Source: Sinorhizobium sp. A49
Lineage (GTDB): Bacteria; Pseudomonadota; Alphaproteobacteria; Rhizobiales; Rhizobiaceae
DNA length: 63,456 bases
NCBI RefSeq assembly: GCF_002002725.1
Contig: NZ_MUNW01000069.1
Span: 1 to 63,456, forward strand
Direction of reading: 5' to 3'
Position 1 is the first letter of the stretch. Each line of letters starts with the position of its first letter. Shown here piece by piece: positions 8,539 through 18,014 of this stretch. Both the position numbers and the translations under genes were made by a program. Below the pieces are notes generated by a model. That model worked only from the letters and a program-made list of their open reading frames with translations. It was not told where the DNA came from and ran no database searches.

Positions 8539-9702
8539 TCAGGCACTCCTTGGAAAGAGCAACAGACGATCTCGCGGGATTTCCACCTGAATCACCCCAC
8601 CCGTCTCTATGTTCAGTCGGCGCACCGCATTGACGGAAAAGTCGGCAACCAGCGTGCGCTCGCCAAGCCGCGGCGCCGTCAGGCGCGTGCGCCAGAACAT
8701 ACCCAGGAACTCCATCTCCCGCACTTCGGCATCGATAAGGTTTTGTGGCGTCGCAGGCCGATCGACGGCACTAACGACGTGGGCATGGGCTCCATGCGGA
8801 ATGATGTCGACCGGGCGCACCACGGCCGTCGCCGTAGTACCCGCTTCAAGATCCTTCGTTGAACAATCGAAGGCCGAGTGGCCAATCTCGACCGCCCCGT
8901 CCTTCAAGACCTTTGCAGCGAATTGGTTGGTCTCGCCGATGAAGTCGGCAACGAAGAGGGTTTTCGGGTGGCTGTAGATTTCGGTGGGTGATCCCACCTG
9001 CTCGATAACGCCGTGGTTCATCACCACGATCCGGTCCGCCATCGCCAGCGCCTCTTCCTGGTCGTGCGTTACCATGATGGTGGTAACACCGAGCTTTCGC
9101 TGCAGCGACTTGATTTCATGGCGCAAGTGCACCCGCACCTTGGCGTCGAGGGCGGACAGCGGCTCGTCCAACAGAAGCAGGCCGGGCGATATCGCGATAG
9201 CACGAGCAAGGGCGATGCGCTGCTGCTGGCCGCCGGAAAGCTGGGCCGGATATTTCTTGCTCTGTTCAGAAAGTCCGACCGTTGCCAGAAGTTCGTTGAC
9301 GCGTGTGGCAATCTCCGCTCGCGAGCGGCCGGCGTTTTCAAGGCCGAAGGCAATGTTCTGCTCTATGGTGAGATTGGGAAAGAGCGCATAGGACTGGAAG
9401 ACAATGCCGTAGTCCCGGTTGGAGGCAGGCAGTGTCGAGATGTTGCGACCGCCCTGCAGGATCCTGCCATTGGACTGAAGGTCGAGGCCGGCGATCGCCC
9501 GCAGGAGGGTCGTCTTGCCACAACCCGAGGGACCAAGGAAACAGATGAATTCCCCCTTGGCTATGCTCAGCGATATGTCACGAAGGGCGACGAAGTCGCC
9601 ATAGCTTTTCCAGAGATCGGAGATTTCCAGATAGGGCGCCGCCACTTCCGGGGCACGGGCAATGCCCGTAGGCGTCGGTTCGATCGACAAGGCATGTCTC
9701 AT
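8539..9702 (-). CDS. phnT2: 2-aminoethylphosphonate ABC transporter ATP-binding protein
   Basis: A 387-residue ATPase. Walker A is GPSGCGKTT, the signature [14 protein letters not shown], Walker [13 protein letters not shown] and the switch VTHDQEEA; a C-terminal TOBE-type domain of about 120 residues follows. It would energise uptake through the fused permease. The start at 9702 has GGAG at a good distance. An in-frame ATG at 9861 would run through the 80-base gap and into the binding-protein gene. It is the middle gene of the transporter operon. Confidence 0.85.
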   Translation of the reverse strand: MRHALSIEPTPTGIARAPEVAAPYLEISDLWKSYGDFVALRDISLSIAKGEFICFLGPSGCGKTTLLRAIAGLDLQSNGRILQGGRNISTLPASNRDYGIVFQSYALFPNLTIEQNIAFGLENAGRSRAEIATRVNELLATVGLSEQSKKYPAQLSGGQQQRIALARAIAISPGLLLLDEPLSALDAKVRVHLRHEIKSLQRKLGVTTIMVTHDQEEALAMADRIVVMNHGVIEQVGSPTEIYSHPKTLFVADFIGETNQFAAKVLKDGAVEIGHSAFDCSTKDLEAGTTATAVVRPVDIIPHGAHAHVVSAVDRPATPQNLIDAEVREMEFLGMFWRTRLTAPRLGERTLVADFSVNAVRRLNIETGGVIQVEIPRDRLLLFPRSA

Positions 9703-9748
9703 CTGCAAGCTCCGCTGGCTGTCAGGCAATTTTCGAGAATGCGAAGGA

Positions 9749-9767
9749 CGGAGTGCGAAGCACCCCG
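9749..9767 (-). promoter_or_regulatory. Intercistronic hairpin between binding-protein and ATPase genes
   Basis: On the minus strand CGGGGTGC-TTC-GCACTCCG folds into an 8-base-pair stem (one G-U pair) with a 3-base loop, 14 bases after the binding-protein stop codon. Hairpins in this position commonly protect the 5' mRNA segment or partly terminate transcription, giving an excess of binding protein over membrane components. That role is inferred here. Confidence 0.45.
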
Positions 9768-9782
9768 CCCGGGCGATCGATG

Positions 9783-10805
9783 TCAGCTCTTCGGTTCCGA
9801 CTTGGCGTCGTAACGCTTCTGCCATTCCTTCAGGATGGTGGCGCGATTGTTCGCGGCCCATTCGAAGTCGTTGTCGATCATCTTTGCAGCGATGTCGGAG
9901 GGCAGATGTTCGACCGGCTTGGCGACGCCCGGATAGGCGACCACGGCATAGCCGGCATTGTACATTTCGTTGGCTTCCTTGGTGACCGACCAGTCGACCA
10001 GGGTCTTTGCAGCCTCAAGGTTGGCCGTGCCGGCGATGATCGCCGTTGCCTCCGCTTCCCAGCCCGAACCTTCCGTCGGGAAGATGATGTCGATCGGTGC
10101 GCCGGCGCTCTTGGCCTTAGCGCCGGGGAACTCGAAGGAAACACCGACCACGGCCTCGCCGGCGCCTGCCATCTTGCACGGCTTCGAGCCGGAATGCGTG
10201 TAGGCGGAAATGTTCTCGTGCAGCTTGTCCATGAAGGACCAGGCCTTCTCCTCGCCCCACATCTGCATCCAGCCCGATACGTCGAGGAACCCTGTGCCGG
10301 ATGAGGCCGGGTTCGGCATGATGACATGCCCCTTGTACTCGGGCTTCGTCAGGTCATCCCAGCTCTTGGGAGCCTTCAGGCCCAGTTTTTCGCCCTCCAC
10401 CGTGTTGTAGCACAGGGCCGCGACATAGGCATCCATGCCGACCCAGCTCGGCGGGTTGTCCTTGTCGACGAATTTCTTGTCGAGCGCCTCGACGCCCTTC
10501 GGCTGGTATGCTTCCAGCATGCCCTCCGTTTTAAGGAGCAGCAGCGATGTTGCGGCGAGCCCCCAGACGACGTCGGCCTGCGGATTGTCCTTTTCGGCGA
10601 GCAGCTTGGCCGTCATGACGCCGGTCGAATCCCGGACCCAGTTGATGGTGATATCGGGGTGCGACTTCTCGAACGTCGCCTTGTAGCGATCAAGGTCGAC
10701 AGCCTCGACGGCGGTGTAAACGGTGAGTTCGGTCTGGGCGGTAGCAATGGCAGGAAGCGCCACGGACATGGCGCCGGCAAGCATAAGAAACATGTGTCTG
10801 TTCAT
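9783..10805 (-). CDS. phnS2: 2-aminoethylphosphonate ABC transporter substrate-binding protein
   Basis: A 340-residue periplasmic binding protein. An N-terminal Sec signal peptide runs from MNRHMFLMLAGAMSVALPAI to a likely cut after ATAQ. The mature protein is of the family 1 iron/AEP type (ELTVYTAVEAVDL, DVVWGLAATS, MPNPASSGTGFLDVSGW). It would bind the phosphonate and pass it to the fused permease. AGAGGAG lies upstream of the ATG at 10805; an ATG at 10889 has no such site. It is the first gene of the transporter operon, with its own 336-base control region upstream. Confidence 0.87.
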   Translation of the reverse strand: MNRHMFLMLAGAMSVALPAIATAQTELTVYTAVEAVDLDRYKATFEKSHPDITINWVRDSTGVMTAKLLAEKDNPQADVVWGLAATSLLLLKTEGMLEAYQPKGVEALDKKFVDKDNPPSWVGMDAYVAALCYNTVEGEKLGLKAPKSWDDLTKPEYKGHVIMPNPASSGTGFLDVSGWMQMWGEEKAWSFMDKLHENISAYTHSGSKPCKMAGAGEAVVGVSFEFPGAKAKSAGAPIDIIFPTEGSGWEAEATAIIAGTANLEAAKTLVDWSVTKEANEMYNAGYAVVAYPGVAKPVEHLPSDIAAKMIDNDFEWAANNRATILKEWQKRYDAKSEPKS

Positions 10806-10936
10806 GGTGAAAATCTCCTCTGGAGGCCTGGAAAAAATCCGGGAAGCATGGCTGGCAATCTGTCGCTGCCCTTGTCTTGCACGCTTCAAGAGGCATTCTG
10901 CGTGGGCCGTTTCAATTAGTAAAATTTATTATTCTT

Positions 10937-10959
10937 ATCGTTGGCAAAGTAAAAACGAT
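10937..10959 (-). promoter_or_regulatory. ATCGTT-N11-AACGAT dyad upstream of AEP transporter
   Basis: ATCGTT (10937-10942) and AACGAT (10954-10959) are inverted 6-base arms in the AT-rich part of the 336-base gap between the transporter (10805) and phnY (11142). Read on the minus strand the dyad starts ATCGTTTTT, close to the ATCGTTCTT of the 28-base element upstream of phnW. It may be a weaker site for the same LysR regulator. Apart from this dyad and the phnY terminator I see nothing else in this gap. Confidence 0.4.
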
Positions 10960-11061
10960 GGATATCATTCCTTAATATTGCGCATCTGGCGAGAAGTTGA
11001 TGACGAAACTGCCATTGGTTGCATCATCCAGCGGCACATGCCGAAAAGGGCTGCACCAGGC

Positions 11062-11095
11062 CAAGAAAAAAGGGAGCTGTCGATCGACAGCTCCC
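11062..11095 (-). terminator. Rho-independent terminator after phnW-phnA-phnY
   Basis: GGGAGCTGTCGATCGACAGCTCCC (positions 11072-11095) is a perfect 24-base palindrome forming a 10-base-pair stem with a GATC loop. On the minus strand it is followed directly by TTTTTTCTTGG. It lies 46 bases past the phnY stop codon and separates the catabolic operon from the transporter operon. Confidence 0.85.
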
Positions 11096-11141
11096 AGAAG
11101 AGGTGGCCAGGCAGGGGACACCCGGATCACCGGGGTCGATA

Positions 11142-12596
11142 TCACCAGGGCAGGGAAAACGTCTTGACGTTGGTGAAGCTCTTCATCGCCTCGATCACAC
11201 CCTCCTTGTAGCCGTTGCCGGAATCCTTGATTCCGCCGAAGGGGGACATCTCGATACGATAACCGGGCACTTCCCAGATGTTGACCGTACCGACTTTGAG
11301 CCCGGCGATGTACTTCTGCATCCGACGGAAATCGTTGGTGCAGACCCCCGATGACAATCCGAACGCGGTCGAGTTGGACAGCGCAATCAGGGCATCGTCG
11401 TCATCAGGCGCTCGTACGATCGGGATGATCGGGGCGAACGTTTCCTCCATCACCAGCTCGCTCGAATGCGGCACGCGATCAACCACGATCGGCGGCAGCA
11501 GGGCGCCACGGCGGCCGGGGTCGTAAAGGATCTCCGCTCCTTGCTCGGCCGCCTTATGCACCCGGCGCTCGAAGGTTTCGGCGGCACGGGCGTGCACGAC
11601 CGTCCCCAGGTCGGTCGCACGATCCATCGGGTCACCGAAGCGAAGTTTCTTTGCGCGCTCCAGCACCAGCGGCACGAACCGGTCGGCGACGCTCTCTTGG
11701 CAGAGAATGCGCTTGACGGCCGTGCAGCGCTGGCCCGAATTCTTCGTGGCGCCGGCAACCGCAAGATCCGCCGCCTTTGCCAGATCGTCGTCGGAGAGGT
11801 CGTTGAGAATGATCAGGGGATCGTTGCCACCGAGCTCGAGGATCTGGCGCTTGTAGTGCGCGTTGGCCGCGATCAGCTTGCCCACCGGCACGCTGCCGGT
11901 AAACGTGATGAGGTCGAAGTTCGGGTTGGTCATCATCTCCATCCCGATATCCGCCGGCCAGCCGGTCACCACCGACAGCATTTCCGGCGGCAATCCGGCC
12001 TCGTAGAGAATGTCGGCGAAGACAAGTGCGGTCATCGGCGTCAGCTCCGTCGGCTTCAGCACCACGCAATTGTTGGTGGCGATCGCCGGAGCCACCTTGT
12101 GCGCCACCATGTTGAGCGGGTGGTTGAAGGGCGTGATCGCCGAGATCGCGTTGAGCGGCTCGCGCATCGTGAAGATCTTGCGCGCCTTGCCATGTGGGGT
12201 GAGGTCGCAGGAGAAGATCTCGCCGTCATCGCGAATGCACATCTGGCCCGACAGCGTCAGCACGTCGAAGGCGCGCCCCACTTCGTAGAGCGAATCCTGC
12301 TTCGAGATGCCGAGTTCCAGCGTGATGATGTCGGAGATCTCCTCCTTGCGCGCAACCAGCATCTCGGCCGCCTTCAAGAGGATGCGCTGGCGCTCGTACC
12401 GGGTCAGCTTCGGCTGGTAGGCCGCCGCGATCTCGAAGGCCTTGCGCGCATGCTCGGCATTGCCTGCCGGAACGGTGCCGATGACGGCATCGTTCCAGGG
12501 ATAGTGCACCTCGATCACCCCCTCAGCATCGACCTTCCTGCCGGCAATACGCATGGGCTCGTGGCGTAGAGCGAATGTCGTTTCCACCTTGGTCAT
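11142..12596 (-). CDS. phnY: Phosphonoacetaldehyde dehydrogenase
   Basis: A 484-residue NAD-dependent aldehyde dehydrogenase that oxidises phosphonoacetaldehyde to phosphonoacetate. With the start at 12596 (GAGGAG upstream) the nucleophile is Cys291 in SGQRCTAVK. Arg108, His159 (PFNHP) and Arg290 fall at the positions I recall for the structurally characterised S. meliloti PhnY, which supports both identity and start. The general-base region LELGGND is near residue 254. An ATG at 12641 would overlap phnA. It is the last gene of the phnW-phnA-phnY operon, 10 bases after phnA, followed by a strong terminator. Confidence in function is high because all three pathway enzymes are adjacent. Confidence 0.96.
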   Translation of the reverse strand: MTKVETTFALRHEPMRIAGRKVDAEGVIEVHYPWNDAVIGTVPAGNAEHARKAFEIAAAYQPKLTRYERQRILLKAAEMLVARKEEISDIITLELGISKQDSLYEVGRAFDVLTLSGQMCIRDDGEIFSCDLTPHGKARKIFTMREPLNAISAITPFNHPLNMVAHKVAPAIATNNCVVLKPTELTPMTALVFADILYEAGLPPEMLSVVTGWPADIGMEMMTNPNFDLITFTGSVPVGKLIAANAHYKRQILELGGNDPLIILNDLSDDDLAKAADLAVAGATKNSGQRCTAVKRILCQESVADRFVPLVLERAKKLRFGDPMDRATDLGTVVHARAAETFERRVHKAAEQGAEILYDPGRRGALLPPIVVDRVPHSSELVMEETFAPIIPIVRAPDDDDALIALSNSTAFGLSSGVCTNDFRRMQKYIAGLKVGTVNIWEVPGYRIEMSPFGGIKDSGNGYKEGVIEAMKSFTNVKTFSLPW

Positions 12597-12606
12597 TGTC
12601 CGCTCC

Positions 12607-13875
12607 TCAATTTGCCGGCTGTGCCGCCGCGACCAGCGCATAGTAGAAGGCGTCGAAATTGCGCAGGGATGCCGCGGAGGTCAGCTCGGGAAGCTTGCGG
12701 TTGGAGATGAATGGCACTTCCTGCTCCGTGAGGCCGCCATGCGAGCGCAGCGGTTCGTTGAGCGCGGCAAGATCGTGTCGGTGCTCGCTGGTGCCGAGCG
12801 TCTTGTTCTCCGAGGAGATGAGCACGATATCGCCGATGCGATCATCCGGCAGTTCGAAACGGATGCAGGCCTCCGGTCGCGAAAGCACGACGTCGATGCC
12901 CTCGATCGCCGCCAGCCGCTCGATGATCTCTTCCTTGTCGGCGCGTTCCGGCAGATATGCGGTTGCGAACGAACCAAGTGCGCCGTGATGGACGACATAA
13001 GGATCCGTGATCGGCAGGATGACGCGGGCTGCATCCTTGCCGAGCCATTCGTCGAGCACGTCCTGCACGTAGATGACATCGGGCGAACCGTCCGCCTTGT
13101 GCTTCGGCTTCATGCCGTGATCGGCCGTCACGATGATCGCAGCACCGAGCGCGTCGAGTTCAGTCAGGTACTTGTCGAACATCTCGTAGAAGGCGTTTGC
13201 CTGGGGAACGCCCGGCGCATATTTGTGCTGCACGTAATCGGTCGTCGTCAGATACATGACGTCAGGCGCGAATTCCTTCAGCAGCTTCACGCCGGCGGCG
13301 AAGACGAATTCCGAAAGTTCCGCGGAATAGACTTCCGGCACCGGCCGGCCGAGCCAGGCCGAGGCATTCTCGATGCCATGTTCCGATTTGGTCGATGTGT
13401 CGGATTTTTCGGACGAGAAGCAGATCGCCCTGCCCTCGTCGAACTTCAGGCCGTCGCCGAGAAGCGCACGCAGCTTGTCCTTGGCGGTGACGACCGCGAC
13501 CTTCGCACCGGCATCGTAGAACGCCTTGAAGATGGTCGGCGCGCGCAGGAAGCGCGGATCGTTCATCATCACTTCCTTGCCGGTCTGCGGTTCATAGAGA
13601 TAGTTGCCGCAGATGCCGTGAATGGCCGGCGGACGACCGGTGGCGATCGACAGGTTGTTGGGATTGGTGAAGCTCGGGATGACGCTGAGCGCCGTGCGCT
13701 CGGTGCCGGTCTGGCGCATACGGGCAAGCGTCGGCATCAGTCCGGCCTTGATGGCCTCATCGAGATAGGCCGGCTCGCAGCCGTCGAGGCAAATGGCGAT
13801 GGCCGGGACGTTCGGCCAGGGATAGCTGCGCCGGTTGGCGGTGACGGCGACGTTGATCTTGGACATCTGGTTCAT
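12607..13875 (-). CDS. phnA: Phosphonoacetate hydrolase
   Basis: A 422-residue zinc hydrolase of the alkaline phosphatase superfamily that cleaves phosphonoacetate to acetate and phosphate. The expected metal ligands and nucleophile are visible: Asp in CLDGCEP (about residue 31), nucleophile Thr in SFTNPNN (about 70), Asp and His in [10 protein letters not shown] (213 and 217), Asp-His in TADHGMK (252-253) and a late His in LRSHGG. The spacing equals that of the S. meliloti enzyme. Three in-frame ATGs compete: 13896 (directly after the phnW stop), 13875 (AGGA about 10 bases upstream, chosen) and 13866. Do not confuse it with E. coli PhnA/YjdM, which is unrelated. Confidence 0.95.
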   Translation of the reverse strand: MNQMSKINVAVTANRRSYPWPNVPAIAICLDGCEPAYLDEAIKAGLMPTLARMRQTGTERTALSVIPSFTNPNNLSIATGRPPAIHGICGNYLYEPQTGKEVMMNDPRFLRAPTIFKAFYDAGAKVAVVTAKDKLRALLGDGLKFDEGRAICFSSEKSDTSTKSEHGIENASAWLGRPVPEVYSAELSEFVFAAGVKLLKEFAPDVMYLTTTDYVQHKYAPGVPQANAFYEMFDKYLTELDALGAAIIVTADHGMKPKHKADGSPDVIYVQDVLDEWLGKDAARVILPITDPYVVHHGALGSFATAYLPERADKEEIIERLAAIEGIDVVLSRPEACIRFELPDDRIGDIVLISSENKTLGTSEHRHDLAALNEPLRSHGGLTEQEVPFISNRKLPELTSAASLRNFDAFYYALVAAAQPAN

Positions 13876-13896
13876 CGGGAAAATCCTATCGTTCAT

Positions 13897-15099
13897 TCAG
13901 GCGGCGAGACGGCTGCGTTCAGCAAGCGCGACCGCCGGCGGGGCGGCGCTAGCAACCCCCATTTCGGTGAGGGATGTGCGCGCGGCCTCGACCACGCGGC
14001 GCATGACATGCTCGTCCATGCGGCCGATGCAGCCGACGCGGAAACTGTCGACGACCGTCAGCTTGCCGGGGTAGATGATGAAGCCCTTTTCCTTCATCAG
14101 CTCGTAAAAGCGGTCGAAGGCGAAAGCGGGATCGGCCGGGCTGAAGAAGGTGACAATGATCGGCGACAGCCAGCGATCGGCGAGCAGCGTTTCGAAGCCT
14201 GCCTCGCGCATGCCGGCGACCATGACGTCGCGGTTGCGGGTATAGCGGGCACCACGGGCGGCAACGCCGCCTTCCTCACGGTGCAGCCGCAGCGCCTCCA
14301 GGAACGCAGCGACAACGTGGGTTGGCGGCGTGAAGCGCCACTGGCCGGTCTTGTTCATGGCGTCCCACTGCGCGTGCACATCGAGGCTGAGCGAATGGCT
14401 GCGGCCCTTGGCGGCCTCCAGTTCGGTCTTGCGGGCGATGACGAAGCCGAAGCCGGGCACGCCTTCGATGCATTTGTTGGCGGACGAAACGATCGCCTCA
14501 TAACGCAGATCGGCAATTCCGGCTGGAACGGCACCGAAGGCGCTCATGGAGTCGACCAGCAACTTACGCCCATTGGCATAAACGACCTCGGAGATTTCCT
14601 TTAGCGGATTGAGGATGCCGGAGCTGGTCTCGCAATGAACGACGATGACATGGGTGATAGCAGGATCCGCATTGAGTGCTGCCGCAACCTCGGGGCCACG
14701 CGGCGGCATGTAATCGCCTTTGTCGATCGTCACATGGTCGCGGCCGAGATAGCCGAGCGTCTGGGCGATGCGCTTGCCGTAGGCGCCGTTGATCAGCACC
14801 AGCACCTTGCCGTCGCGCGGAACGAAGCTGCCGAGCATGGCCTCGACCGAGAACGAGCCGCTGCCCTGCATGGGAACGCAGTCGAACTCGCCCTTGGTGT
14901 CGCCGGCAATGTCGAGAAGCTGGCGGCGCAGTTCCGCGGTCATGGCGCGAAAGTCGCCGTCCCATGAGCCCCAGTCGCGGAGCATCGCCTCCTTGACTTC
15001 GTAGGCCGTCGTCAGCGGGCCGGGCGTGAGCAGATAGGGTTCGCCCAGTCTTGGCGTTTCCAGTGGTGCGATGGTTCTGTCAGAAGCGGTGTTTGGCAT
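13897..15099 (-). CDS. phnW: 2-aminoethylphosphonate:pyruvate transaminase
   Basis: A 400-residue class V PLP transaminase that converts AEP and pyruvate to phosphonoacetaldehyde and alanine. PhnW hallmarks are the N-terminal LLTPGPLTT, the [10 protein letters not shown] loop, the pyridine-binding Asp in LVDSMSAFG (183) and the catalytic Lys in SSANKCIEG (209). GAGGAC precedes the ATG. It is the first gene of phnW-phnA-phnY, and the phnA frame follows immediately. The 101-base gap upstream contains the 28-base putative operator. This gap separates it from the Na/Pi transporter gene on the same strand, so it can have its own promoter. Confidence 0.96.
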   Translation of the reverse strand: MPNTASDRTIAPLETPRLGEPYLLTPGPLTTAYEVKEAMLRDWGSWDGDFRAMTAELRRQLLDIAGDTKGEFDCVPMQGSGSFSVEAMLGSFVPRDGKVLVLINGAYGKRIAQTLGYLGRDHVTIDKGDYMPPRGPEVAAALNADPAITHVIVVHCETSSGILNPLKEISEVVYANGRKLLVDSMSAFGAVPAGIADLRYEAIVSSANKCIEGVPGFGFVIARKTELEAAKGRSHSLSLDVHAQWDAMNKTGQWRFTPPTHVVAAFLEALRLHREEGGVAARGARYTRNRDVMVAGMREAGFETLLADRWLSPIIVTFFSPADPAFAFDRFYELMKEKGFIIYPGKLTVVDSFRVGCIGRMDEHVMRRVVEAARTSLTEMGVASAAPPAVALAERSRLAA

Positions 15100-15158
15100 T
15101 GTCCGTCCTCACGTTGGCGTCTCCGGGGATGACAATGCGGCGGCTTGATATATATGTA

Positions 15159-15186
15159 AAATCGTTCTTTTGTATGAATCTATCGA
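15159..15186. promoter_or_regulatory. Putative LysR operator upstream of phnW
   Basis: The element has the layout AAATCGTTC-N6-ATGA-N4-ATCGA. The same layout with identical fixed bases occurs at 16918-16945, and 21 of 28 positions match overall. It also carries inverted AAATCG (15159-15164) and CGATTT (15184-15189). It lies 60-90 bases upstream of the phnW start, in AT-rich DNA, where a LysR activation site is expected. Binding by the LysR protein at 16972 is inferred. Confidence 0.6.
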
Positions 15187-15200
15187 TTTCGCTTATACAT

Positions 15201-16859
15201 CTACGCCGCCGGCACCAGACGGCTTTCGAGCAGATCCCCGGTCTCGCGAAGGCGTGGATAGGCCATGGTCGTGACCAGCGAATTGAGTTCCTTCAGCGCG
15301 CGCACGATCTCCAGATGCATGTCGCTCGACTGGATGCTCGCGGATATTCCCTGCCTGAGCCGCTCGAGGTGGCTCTGGCTGCTTTCCTGCACCAGCCGGC
15401 GGACATGTTCCTTCTGGCGCACCATCTCCCGGGCAATCACCGGTTCGGGTGAAACGAGCAGACTGGCGGCAAGCTTCACGTTCGAAAACACGGCAACATG
15501 CAGCGCCATCAATTCGTGCCAACCCGCTGGCGAAAAGGCCCCGGCACCCTCCAGTCGCTCCTCCGCCATGCGCAGCAGGCTCTTCGAGACGACGTCGCCG
15601 GCATATTCCAGATGGATGGCCGCCTCGGTGAGCTCGATGCCGCGCCGCGACTGCTCGTCCGTCAGGATGCCGCGATTGACGGCAGCGATGAAGAGCTTGA
15701 TCTCGCTATGGGCGCGATGGATGTCCCCATCAATGCGACGCAGCGCATCGACGGTCTCGGGCGTTGGCGAGGCAATCACATCCATGACCGGTTCAAGCAT
15801 GCGTGTAATCAGGTTTCCCATATGCAGCACTTCCCGTGCGGCGGCGGCCAATGCCTGGGCAGGCTTGTCGACCAGAGACTGGTCCAGTGCGCTGACATGC
15901 GCCAGGAGGCCGGCTTCTTTTCCCGTGACGTTTTGCGGGGTGAGCAGACGAATTAAGCGCGCCATCAGGCCACACGACACGAGACCCAGGAGGACCAGCG
16001 CGGCGTTAAAGAGCACATGCAGATTGACGAGCTTGGCAGCGACCGTCGCACCGGGCAACCACGTAAAAGACACCTGCAGGGAAAACAGCGAGAAGACCGC
16101 GGCACTGAACAGCGCCCGAAAAACGAGATTGCCAAGCGGCAGCCGCCTGCCCTCCACTGGCAGGCCGCGCGTCAACCACAGAGCGATCAGCCCGCCGCCA
16201 AGATTAACGCCAAGAACGAGGGGGATGCCGACGTCGAGCGGCAGCAGCCCTTTGGCCGCAAAGGTCACGATCAGAAGGATCGCTGCAACGCTGGAATGCA
16301 GCCCCCAGGTGAAGAGCGCGGCAACGATCATCACCGTCAGCGCGTCCTTGCTCAGCATCTCGATCGCCGCCGGCAGCAGCGGGCTTTGGCCGAGCGGAAG
16401 GGTCGCGTGGCCGATCATCTGCAGCGACAGCAGCAACAGGCCGATGCCGAGAATCGCCCGCCCCGCCTCGACTGGCTTTCGAACACGCGCCTTGAGATGC
16501 AAGAGGCCGCCGCCGGCAATCAAGAGCGGCGCCAGCCAGTGCAGATCGAAACTCAGGATTTTCACGACGAGCGCCGAGCCGAGGTCGGCGCCGAGAAGCA
16601 CCGCCAGACCGACATCGAGTGCCATCGCCCCGCTGACCGCAAAGCCAGCGGCGAGCATCGCGACCGCCGTCGAACTCTGCAGTGCGATCGCGATCAGACA
16701 GCCGTAGGCTGCTGCGCGCGGCCTGCCGCCAGCGCCGCCGACGGCCCGGGTGACGACATCGCCGCAGGCGGCCTCGACACCCTTCTTGACGAGACTGACA
16801 GCGTAAAGCAGCAGGACCGTTGCAGCGGCAAGCTCGAGGGCGACAGCCGAGAGGTTCAT
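15201..16859 (-). CDS. Na/Pi cotransporter family protein with PhoU-like domain
   Basis: A 552-residue inner-membrane protein. The N-terminal half has about eight hydrophobic segments with the family's duplicated features (GCLIAIALQSSTAVAMLAAGF and GLHSSVAAILLIVTFAA, both with the S-T/S-A turn). The C-terminal about 200 residues form a helical PhoU-like region (RIDGDIHRAHSEIKLFI, AAIHLEYAGDVVSKSL). Members of this family move phosphate with sodium. Beside a pathway that releases phosphate in the cytoplasm it may balance internal phosphate by import or efflux (inference). The ATG at 16859 has GGAG upstream; the ATG at 16919 lies in the control region. It is divergent from the second LysR gene. 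Confidence 0.88.
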   Translation of the reverse strand: MNLSAVALELAAATVLLLYAVSLVKKGVEAACGDVVTRAVGGAGGRPRAAAYGCLIAIALQSSTAVAMLAAGFAVSGAMALDVGLAVLLGADLGSALVVKILSFDLHWLAPLLIAGGGLLHLKARVRKPVEAGRAILGIGLLLLSLQMIGHATLPLGQSPLLPAAIEMLSKDALTVMIVAALFTWGLHSSVAAILLIVTFAAKGLLPLDVGIPLVLGVNLGGGLIALWLTRGLPVEGRRLPLGNLVFRALFSAAVFSLFSLQVSFTWLPGATVAAKLVNLHVLFNAALVLLGLVSCGLMARLIRLLTPQNVTGKEAGLLAHVSALDQSLVDKPAQALAAAAREVLHMGNLITRMLEPVMDVIASPTPETVDALRRIDGDIHRAHSEIKLFIAAVNRGILTDEQSRRGIELTEAAIHLEYAGDVVSKSLLRMAEERLEGAGAFSPAGWHELMALHVAVFSNVKLAASLLVSPEPVIAREMVRQKEHVRRLVQESSQSHLERLRQGISASIQSSDMHLEIVRALKELNSLVTTMAYPRLRETGDLLESRLVPAA

Positions 16860-16917
16860 GGGCGCGCTCCGGAAAGGTTTGGCTCCGGAAACTATCTTTT
16901 GCCCCTTTACATAAATC

Positions 16918-16945
16918 AAATCGTTCGTTCTGATGATTTCATCGA
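16918..16945. promoter_or_regulatory. Second copy of the 28-base putative LysR operator
   Basis: AAATCGTTC-N6-ATGA-N4-ATCGA, the same layout as upstream of phnW at 15159-15186. It is in the 112-base gap between the divergent Na/Pi transporter gene and the GTG-initiated LysR gene at 16972, the usual place for LysR autoregulation. Confidence 0.6.
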
Positions 16946-16971
16946 CAGAACTTATCCTTGAGGGTGTTACC

Positions 16972-17862
16972 GTGCGCTATGTCCAGCTCCGTGCCTTCCA
17001 CAATGTAGCCATCCACGGCGGCTTCTCGCGAGCGGCCGAGGCGCTGTTTCTGACCCAGCCGGCGGTCTCCGACCAGGTGCGCAAGCTGGAGGAAGAGTAT
17101 GACGTTCTGCTCTTCAATCGGAACAAGAAGCAGGTGACGCTGACGCATGCCGGCCAACAGCTTCTGGAAGTCACGCGCCGGATGTTCGACGTCGAACAGC
17201 AAGCGCTTGATCTTCTTTCGGAATCACGTGCATTGAGAGCCGGAAAGCTCCGCATCGTCGCCGACGCCGCGCACCATCTGCTGCACATCCTGGCCGCCTT
17301 CCGGCGCGCCTACCCGACGGTTCAGGTGTCGATCGACGCCGGCAACACCGAGACGGTCATTACCAGCCTGCACGCCTATGAGGCCGATATCGGGGTTCTC
17401 GGTGAAATCCCTCAGGTCGGCGACTTCGACGTACTCAAGCTCAATTCCACACCGATCGTCGCCTTCGCAAGCCGCGACTATCCTCTTGCAGCGGGTGAGA
17501 GCGTCACCTTCGCCGAACTGGCAAATCACCCGCTCGTCATGCGCGAACGAGGCTCGAAGACCCGCCAGAAGCTCGAGGCGATGGCCGAACAATGCGGCGT
17601 CACGCTCACGCCGCTGATCGAGGCCGAGGGGCGCGAGGCGGTTCGCGAGATCGTCGCCGCTGGTGGCGGTGTCGGCTTTGTGTCGTCCGCCGAGTTCGGC
17701 CAGGACAACCGTCTCGTGCCAATCAGGATCGATGCCCCGGAAATGCTGATGGATGAGGCGCTCATCTGCCTGCGCGAACGCAGCAACGGCAAGCTTGTTC
17801 ATGCATTCTACGAAATAGCGCGCAAACTTACACAGAACCAAGCAGACGTGAAGGCACCGTGA
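16972..17862 (+). CDS. LysR family transcriptional regulator (phosphonate locus, copy 2)
   Basis: A 296-residue LysR regulator starting at GTG 16972 (GAGGGT about 8 bases upstream). That start gives RYVQLRAFHNVAIHGGFSRAA at the N terminus and the same length as its paralogue at 3186. An ATG at 16933 would add 13 unrelated residues and run through the putative operator. The HTH contains LTQPAVSDQVRKLEEEYDV; the effector domain includes EADIGVLGEIPQVGDFDV and EAEGREAVREIVAAGGGVG. It most likely activates phnWAY and/or the Na/Pi gene, judging from the shared 28-base element (inference). The AEP-responsive LysR regulators known beside phnW in other bacteria fit this role. Confidence 0.9.
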   Translation: MRYVQLRAFHNVAIHGGFSRAAEALFLTQPAVSDQVRKLEEEYDVLLFNRNKKQVTLTHAGQQLLEVTRRMFDVEQQALDLLSESRALRAGKLRIVADAAHHLLHILAAFRRAYPTVQVSIDAGNTETVITSLHAYEADIGVLGEIPQVGDFDVLKLNSTPIVAFASRDYPLAAGESVTFAELANHPLVMRERGSKTRQKLEAMAEQCGVTLTPLIEAEGREAVREIVAAGGGVGFVSSAEFGQDNRLVPIRIDAPEMLMDEALICLRERSNGKLVHAFYEIARKLTQNQADVKAP

Positions 17863-18014
17863 GTTCCGTGATGGCGGCCCGTTTGGGGTGCGCGACGACA
17901 CCGGCTTTTGTTCGGCTGTCGCTTCTGCCCTCCTTGCGCACGGCATCAACTTGCCCATCTGGAAATGACCTGTTATGACCAGTTCGATTTATTCCTCTAC
18001 CGGGAAGGCGAACG

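Noticed and set aside
12553-14604. 683-codon open frame on the plus strand over phnA and phnW
   Set aside because: It is antisense to two clearly identified enzymes, has an Arg/Asp/His-rich composition without any family motif, and results from high third-position GC.
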